Source: an uncultured Latescibacterota bacterium
GTDB taxonomy: Bacteria; Latescibacterota; UBA2968; UBA8231
Direction: 5' to 3'
Assembly (NCBI GenBank): GCA_958295495.1
Contig: OY282352.1
Coordinates: forward strand, 2,914,001-2,978,000
Length of the DNA stretch: 64,000 nucleotides
In this document: one piece after another, positions 59,295 to 64,000 of the stretch
How the letters are laid out: each line of letters begins with the position of its first letter
How positions within the stretch are numbered: the first letter of the stretch is position 1
Program-made: the position numbers and the translations under genes
The notes under the pieces: model-generated
What the model was told of the DNA's origin: nothing
The model's input: only the letters and a program-made list of their open reading frames with translations
The model's database searches: none

Positions 59295-60236
59295 TTAGCG
59301 GTGGAAGGAATCCTTGATCTGTGCCCAAGTTGACTGTTCCACGGACGTGGCCGTTGGGGTGGCGTACTCGCCGACGCGCAGCAGCAGGGCATGAGAGTAG
59401 TACTGCCGCGCCGAGGCTTCGGGGCCGCGCGTGGTCATGTCGTTGACCACCGAAGAGGCGCGGTCGCCGTCTTCTTCGGTTGGCTCGCTGTCCTCAGCCC
59501 ACAGGGCGAAGGCTATGCCCGCGCCATCTTCCCCGGCGACGGAGTCCAACTGGAAGGTCTCGCTGACCGACGGCCCGCCGTCTTCCATGAACCTCTTGAC
59601 CTCGTAGTTCCACTCGTAATACGTGGTTCCGCCGGCGGTCCACACTTCAGCGGCCCAGGCTTCGGGCGGATCGACGCGGATGGCGAACTCGATGACCTCG
59701 TTGTTTTCCTGCCACGCTGGGGGCTTATCTTCCTGAGTCCAGCGATAGCGTACGTTCTGCGGCGGCACCATGTCGCCCGGGCGGGCGATGTATTCCATGA
59801 CCCAACCGGTGCCGAATTCGCGGCCGTGATCCGTTGGATCGAGGGCAAACTCGATCATGTCGGCGTTCCATTGCTCGACGTTGGTGCCCCAGTGGGTGAG
59901 GACATCGTCGACAATTTCCATGTGCACGTACCAGCGGTTGACATCGCCGCCCTTCCAGCCCATGAGGGTGGTGACGTTGTAGTCGTCGCGCTCGGGCAAG
60001 GGACGATCCGCTTCGTCGCGCCACTCATCCATGGTGAGGATGTATTCGGGATCGAACCAGCCCCAGTCGCTGTCGTCGGCATCGGCCGTCATGGCGCTGG
60101 GATCGGGGACTTCGAGCATGTAAAACTCAAAGCCGAGTCGGCCGTTGCGATTTTCGAGGGCCGGTGGATCGTTGAACTGGGCGTTTGCGGCTCCGATTAA
60201 GGCTAGGCCAAAACCGCACGCGATCAGTAGCCTCAT
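59295..60236 (-). CDS. Secreted carbohydrate-binding-like protein (CBM9/DOMON-like)
   Basis: A 313-residue protein with a cleavable signal peptide (LLIACGFGLALIGAANAQ). The mature part is rich in Trp, Asp and Glu: DSDWGWFDPEYILTMDEWRDE, NRWYVHMEIVDDVLTHWG, MIEFALDPTDHGREFG, VIEFAIRVDPPEAW. The alternation resembles CBM9/DOMON-type beta-sandwich proteins that bind sugars, but this is a fold-level guess. AAAGGAG precedes ATG 60236. A sigma70 promoter and a LacI-type palindrome lie just upstream, which supports a sugar-controlled role. It is divergent from the DUF6785 gene. Confidence 0.6.
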   Translation of the reverse strand: MRLLIACGFGLALIGAANAQFNDPPALENRNGRLGFEFYMLEVPDPSAMTADADDSDWGWFDPEYILTMDEWRDEADRPLPERDDYNVTTLMGWKGGDVNRWYVHMEIVDDVLTHWGTNVEQWNADMIEFALDPTDHGREFGTGWVMEYIARPGDMVPPQNVRYRWTQEDKPPAWQENNEVIEFAIRVDPPEAWAAEVWTAGGTTYYEWNYEVKRFMEDGGPSVSETFQLDSVAGEDGAGIAFALWAEDSEPTEEDGDRASSVVNDMTTRGPEASARQYYSHALLLRVGEYATPTATSVEQSTWAQIKDSFHR

Positions 60237-60266
60237 TTTTGCTCTCCTTTTGATGGTTTGAGCGAA

Positions 60267-60283
60267 CTTGCAACCGTTGCAAG
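60267..60283. promoter_or_regulatory. LacI/GalR-type operator palindrome
   Basis: CTTGCAAC-c-GTTGCAAG is a perfect inverted repeat with 8-base arms. It lies 10-26 bases downstream of the predicted transcription start of the secreted-protein gene, a position where a repressor blocks elongation. No regulator gene is in the window. Confidence 0.65.
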
Positions 60284-60299
60284 CTAGTGGATGGCATTC

Positions 60300-60328
60300 A
60301 ATATACAATCGCCCACTATACATTTCAA
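60300..60328 (-). promoter_or_regulatory. Sigma70 promoter of the secreted carbohydrate-binding-like protein
   Basis: On the minus strand TTGAAA (60328-60323), a 17-base spacer and TATATT (60305-60300). Both boxes match consensus at five of six positions. It lies 64 bases upstream of the start at 60236. Confidence 0.65.
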
Positions 60329-60421
60329 CCGCAATTTTGGGGCCTAAGTGGACATGGAGACGGCCAAGAGACATACTTAAACGGCAGTTAAAAGCCGAAA
60401 ACTTGGCGAGGAATTTGGCAA

Positions 60422-62380
60422 GTGGATGCCTCGAAAAAATCCGCGGACCGCGCCGGAATCAGCGGGCGCGCCATGCTCGTGGGGGCCGTGCTGTGCGGCG
60501 CGATTGCCGTGGGCCTGCCGTACGGGGAGTTCGTCCTCAACGGCACCCAGCTCGGGCTGAATTCCTCGACGCCGGCCGCCTTTTTTTTGCTCTTTTTGCT
60601 CGTGGCCCTCGTGCAGCCGCTGCTCGGCCTTGTGCGGCGGGACTGGCTCTTCAGCCGCGCTGAGTTGTTGAGCATCGCGGTGATGATGATGATTACCACC
60701 GCCATTGCCGCGCGGGGTTTCGTCAGCATTGCCGTGCCGATTCTGACCGGCATTTTCTACTTTGCCAGCCCGGAAAACAACTGGGAGGACCTGCTCCTCC
60801 CGCATGTCCCCACTTGGCTCATTCCCTACAACGCCCAGGCCATGCAAGGTTTTTACGAGGGGCTGCCAGCGGGCGCGGCGATCCCTTGGGGCGTTTGGCT
60901 GGAGCCGCTTTTGTGGTGGCTCCTGTTCATGGCTGCGTTCTACGTGGTCGTCTTATGTGCGATGGTCATCTTGCGGCGGCAGTGGATGGACCACGAGCGG
61001 CTGCTCTACCCGCTGACGCAGGTGCCGCTGGGCATGGTCGAGGACGAGGCGACGCCCTCGCGGGTCAAGCCCTTCCTGAAGAATCCCTCGATGTGGCTGG
61101 GGCTGGCCGTGCCGTTTGTCCTGCACGGAGTCAATGCCTTGAGCCACTACTACGAGTTCATCGGCCGCATCAACTTTGCTTACTCGCTGCCGCTGGCCCA
61201 CGACGCCGTGCGGTTTTACCTGCGCTTCGACTGCATGTGGCTGGGACTGGCCTATTTGGTCAACGCCAACATCACCTTCAGCCTGTGGTTCTTCTATTTG
61301 TTGGTCAAAGCCGAGGAGGTGCTCTTCACCCGCATCGGCATCTTGAGCACCGAAAATCTCGACATCTTCAGCCACACCTTTGAGGGGCCGACCATGGGCC
61401 TGCTGAGCCATCAGACCATGGGCGCGATGATCGTCATGGTGCTTTTGGGGCTGTGGACGGCGCGCGTCCATATATGGCACGTGGTGCAGCACCTGTGGCG
61501 GCGGGAGGGGCGGTCCGATGGCGAGGAGTTGCTGTCGTACCGCACGGCGGTCCTCGGGGTCGCGCTGGGCTTGGCCGTCATGGCGCTGTGGCTGTGGCGC
61601 TCCGGCCTGCCGCTGTGGGCAGTATTCGTCTATCTGTTCGGGGCGTTTGTCATCTTTTTGGCCTTGACGCGGATGATCGTCGAAGCCGGTTTGGCCGCGG
61701 CCGTACAGGGTATGTCGGGTTGCGGCTTTCTCATCTCCAGCGTAGGCTCCTCGTCCCTTGGAGTGGCCGGGGTGCTGGGCACGGGCATGACCCTCGCTTG
61801 GGCCGGCGATCTGCTGGTCTTTATGATGGCCCCCTGCGCCAACGGCATTCGCATGTTGCACGGCCTGAGCCGGTACAAGCGCCGCATCCTCGCGATGATC
61901 GGGCTGGCCATGGCCATTGGCCTCGTGGGCGGGGTTTGCACAATCCTCGTGCTGAGCTACCACTACGGCGCGAACAACTACCACGGCTCGTGGGCGTGGT
62001 TTGCCAAGGAGCCGTTTCGCGTGGCGCAAAACTTCGCACTCAATCCGACCGGCCCCAATTGGGAGGGCTGGTTGTGGAACGGGGTCGGCGCGGCGATTAT
62101 GGCCCTGTTGATCTGGGCGCGGCACCACCTTTTGTGGTGGCCCTTCCACCCGCTGGGCTATCTGGCCAGCGGCACTTGGATCCTCAACAGCGTCTGGTTC
62201 AGCATCTTCCTCGCGTGGCTGGTCAAGGCCCTCGTGCTGAAGTACACCGGCCCGAATGGGTACAAGGCCACGCGGTGGTTTTTCCTCGGCATGGTGCTGG
62301 GGCAGTTCGTGGCCGGGGGGTTCTGGATGGTCGTCGATGGGTTTACGGGCATGACCGGGAATAGGATTCGGATGTTTTGA
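60422..62380 (+). CDS. DUF6785-family multi-pass membrane protein
   Basis: A 652-residue inner-membrane protein with about 14 hydrophobic segments. It follows the DUF6785 pattern: LLSIAVMMMITTAIAARGF, IFYFASPENNWEDLLLPHVPTWL, YEGLPAGAAIPWGVWLEPLLWWLLF, VILRRQWMDHERLLYPLTQVPL, ARVHIWHVVQHLWRREG and a C-terminal KATRWFFLGMVLGQFVAGGFWMVVD. The family is frequent in planctomycetes, Poribacteria and Latescibacterota and looks OPT-transporter-like, but no substrate is known. GTG 60422 has GAGGAA upstream. It faces the secreted carbohydrate-binding-like protein, so the two may share control. Confidence 0.8.
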   Translation: MDASKKSADRAGISGRAMLVGAVLCGAIAVGLPYGEFVLNGTQLGLNSSTPAAFFLLFLLVALVQPLLGLVRRDWLFSRAELLSIAVMMMITTAIAARGFVSIAVPILTGIFYFASPENNWEDLLLPHVPTWLIPYNAQAMQGFYEGLPAGAAIPWGVWLEPLLWWLLFMAAFYVVVLCAMVILRRQWMDHERLLYPLTQVPLGMVEDEATPSRVKPFLKNPSMWLGLAVPFVLHGVNALSHYYEFIGRINFAYSLPLAHDAVRFYLRFDCMWLGLAYLVNANITFSLWFFYLLVKAEEVLFTRIGILSTENLDIFSHTFEGPTMGLLSHQTMGAMIVMVLLGLWTARVHIWHVVQHLWRREGRSDGEELLSYRTAVLGVALGLAVMALWLWRSGLPLWAVFVYLFGAFVIFLALTRMIVEAGLAAAVQGMSGCGFLISSVGSSSLGVAGVLGTGMTLAWAGDLLVFMMAPCANGIRMLHGLSRYKRRILAMIGLAMAIGLVGGVCTILVLSYHYGANNYHGSWAWFAKEPFRVAQNFALNPTGPNWEGWLWNGVGAAIMALLIWARHHLLWWPFHPLGYLASGTWILNSVWFSIFLAWLVKALVLKYTGPNGYKATRWFFLGMVLGQFVAGGFWMVVDGFTGMTGNRIRMF

Positions 62381-62405
62381 AAACCGCTCGGGCGGGGCAC
62401 TGGCC

Positions 62406-62437
62406 TTTGGCCCGGATGTATGATAAACCGGGCCAAA
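62406..62437. terminator. Perfect 10-bp hairpin between convergent genes
   Basis: TTTGGCCCGG and CCGGGCCAAA flank a 12-base loop, 26 bases after the DUF6785 stop and 55 bases before the end of the radical SAM gene. It can serve both strands as a terminator; no T-run is present. Confidence 0.5.
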
Positions 62438-62491
62438 GACGCGCTGGATGGGGGCAACGGAAAGACCGCCGGGGGCGCGGAGGACGACGGA

Positions 62492-64000
62492 TTACGGACT
62501 CGTATGAGCGACAGGCTCAACAGCCAACGGCGGTGCAGAGGCCGGTTCTTCGAGAACGGGGCGGCGATCTTCACGCGAGAGGAGTTCGTCGTACCGCCCG
62601 AGCCGACGGTCCATCAAGCGGTGATAAAACTCGGGCAGTTCATCCGACCGGCCTTCGTGAAAAGCCCGGAAGTTAGCGTCTGAGGCGAGCATCGCATGGA
62701 TGCGACGGAGCACCGAGTAGCCTCGATGCCTGTGTCCCAGATGGCGCAGAACGTGAAGGAGGCGGTTGAGCTTGGGCTTGGGCGTCCGCAGGCGCCGCCA
62801 TAGCATATTGTTCGATATGACCGCCTCATGGAGGTTGATGAGATAGCTATAATAACTCAAGGGGTCGTAGTTCTTGAGCCTGATGGTCAGGTACGGACTG
62901 AGGTAGCAGGCCAACGGCATGGCTCGCAGGATGCGACCCTCTCGGTAAAGCTGGTCATAGAGGGGCGTCCCCCCATACGGACAAGGTATAAAGAGAGACG
63001 GCCAGCCTTCGGGGACGCGATTGATTAACTCCTTGGTCATCATCACAGGCTCAGCCCCCGCGTCCGAGTCGATGCCAAAAATCAGGTTGAACTGCAATCC
63101 GGGCACGTAGGCCACCAGCGTTTTCAGATGCTCAGCGACTTGGTCGAGTTTGTCCTGTCCCTGTTTGCGACCGACCCCCGATTTGTTGGAGTAGTCCATC
63201 CAAGATTCAATACCGGGAGCTACATAGATGCAGTTGGTTTTCTTCAAGCGCACCAAGCGCTCTTTTTTTAGAATAGACAGCGAACTCTCCATGAGGTAGG
63301 GGTTGCGCCGCCCTTCCGGCAAGCCCTCAATGACGTCCATGGTCTCATCGAAACGCACGGCGAAATTGGGATCGTTATAGAGGATGTACAACTGCGGCCA
63401 GTTCTGCGATAAATAGTTGAGATCGCGCCACAGGCTGTCTTTGGAGCGCAGGGAATACTTGTTGTTCCAATCGACGCAGAAATTGCACGTGTACGGGCAC
63501 CCGACGCTAGAGAGTATGGAAACGACACTGAAAAGCGAGGGGCGGCCCTTGCGAAACGACGCTGTTTTGATATAGGGCATCCGCTCCTCAACCGACGGGA
63601 AATCAGTGAGTTGCCCCCCGCTGGTAATCGCCATCGATGGATCGTAGTGACCGCGCAGAATATCCTCTATCAACCCTTTGTTGCAGTCGTGTACCACCAA
63701 GTCGAAAAAACGCAGGCAGTCCGTGGGGAAAGAGCGGGCATGTGCGCCGCCAATGACGGTCAGCGTTCCCCGTTGGCGGAACACCTTGGAGAGGGCGTAG
63801 GCAAGGGCACTGGCTTGGGTGTATGTGGCGACGAACAGCACATCGAGGTCGTCGGGCAAGAGATGGAGCGGGTCTTTCTGCCCGTAGGCGGTGCAATAGT
63901 GTACTTCGTGGCCGAGCTGACGGCACCAAACAGCGATGCTTTGGGGCATAATGCCCGCCGCCTGCTTTTGAATGGAGAAGAGATGCAGTTTATCTCCCCA
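62492..64000 (-). CDS. B12-binding-domain radical SAM protein, 5' end outside window
   Basis: At least 502 residues. The frame continues upstream of the ATG at 63949 to the window edge (KLHLFSIQKQAGIMPQSIAVW), which is how the B12-binding domain of this family usually starts, so the gene is cut by the window. A Rossmann-like cobalamin-binding part (LDVLFVATYTQASALAYAL; VIGGAHARSFP) is followed by the radical SAM cluster motif CPYTCNFC (C-x3-C-x2-C) and a TIM-barrel with FNLIFGIDSDAG. A helical end of about 110 residues follows. Typical reactions are methylations or rearrangements of natural-product or lipid substrates; none can be assigned. Confidence 0.85.
   Translation of the reverse strand, partial: WGDKLHLFSIQKQAAGIMPQSIAVWCRQLGHEVHYCTAYGQKDPLHLLPDDLDVLFVATYTQASALAYALSKVFRQRGTLTVIGGAHARSFPTDCLRFFDLVVHDCNKGLIEDILRGHYDPSMAITSGGQLTDFPSVEERMPYIKTASFRKGRPSLFSVVSILSSVGCPYTCNFCVDWNNKYSLRSKDSLWRDLNYLSQNWPQLYILYNDPNFAVRFDETMDVIEGLPEGRRNPYLMESSLSILKKERLVRLKKTNCIYVAPGIESWMDYSNKSGVGRKQGQDKLDQVAEHLKTLVAYVPGLQFNLIFGIDSDAGAEPVMMTKELINRVPEGWPSLFIPCPYGGTPLYDQLYREGRILRAMPLACYLSPYLTIRLKNYDPLSYYSYLINLHEAVISNNMLWRRLRTPKPKLNRLLHVLRHLGHRHRGYSVLRRIHAMLASDANFRAFHEGRSDELPEFYHRLMDRRLGRYDELLSREDRRPVLEEPASAPPLAVEPVAHTSP

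Noticed and set aside
1..64000. tRNA, rRNA, riboswitch or CRISPR loci
   Set aside because: I scanned intergenic regions by eye for cloverleaf-like arms, conserved rRNA stretches and regular spacer arrays and saw none. A covariance-model search would be needed to exclude them fully.

Overview
The window is a high-GC chromosome segment of a Gram-negative, free-living bacterium. RND pumps with a lipoprotein adaptor, several lipoproteins and an outer-membrane barrel candidate imply two membranes. The gene content (Gfo/Idh/MocA oxidoreductases, a phytanoyl-CoA dioxygenase with HEAT repeats, a DUF6785 membrane protein, CRTAC1/TPR pairs, exported proteins with FlgD-like tails) fits an uncultivated lineage of the Latescibacterota/Poribacteria type. 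This placement is inferred from gene families only; no rRNA or tRNA gene was seen.

Layout. 1-4618 is accessory DNA: a partial gene, a solitary HicB antitoxin, a fused DUF5131-TcmP protein, then an OLD-like ATPase with a DUF3226 (Toprim-like) partner, resembling a defence island. 4774-7075 holds an NYN-domain protein, a hydroxyacid-oxoacid transhydrogenase and a small coiled-coil protein. 7306-13978 is a tightly packed NAD operon (HisI-like protein, nicotinamidase, nicotinate phosphoribosyltransferase, aminotransferase, glutamine-dependent NAD synthetase) followed by a PhyH-HEAT protein. 14002-14758 is an unrecognised overlapping gene pair. 14795-27188 on the minus strand looks like one ~12.4-kb export operon: RND adaptor, two RND pumps, ABC exporter, DUF1854 protein, membrane protein, helix-hairpin-helix protein and a TetR regulator at the tail. 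Its head carries a near-consensus sigma70 promoter and a TetR-type operator.

27385-36913 is another accessory stretch: a decayed aldose 1-epimerase, a Fic protein with an unusual AT-rich operator array, a lipoprotein BFN nuclease homologue, two Gfo/Idh/MocA oxidoreductases, an AAA-ATPase/PD-(D/E)XK protein flanked by duplicated sequence, toxin-antitoxin remnants, a truncated ion channel, an Rpn-like nuclease and several short inverted-repeat elements. 36914-48276 carries two CRTAC1 + TPR-lipoprotein pairs, a Tat-exported class V aminotransferase, a degenerate P-loop protein, a Uma2 nuclease, another oxidoreductase and a parvulin lipoprotein.

48293-58869 (minus) is an exported set: a lipoprotein, three large proteins with discoidin-like regions and FlgD-like C-termini, and a large outer-membrane barrel candidate, with repeats and a DUF2283 gene inserted before the barrel gene. 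58882-64000 has a small DUF4177 protein, a secreted carbohydrate-binding-like protein with a LacI-like operator, a divergent DUF6785 membrane protein, and a B12-binding radical SAM protein cut by the window edge. The strongest candidates for something new are the DUF5131-TcmP fusion next to the ATPase/Toprim pair, and the exported discoidin/FlgD cluster.
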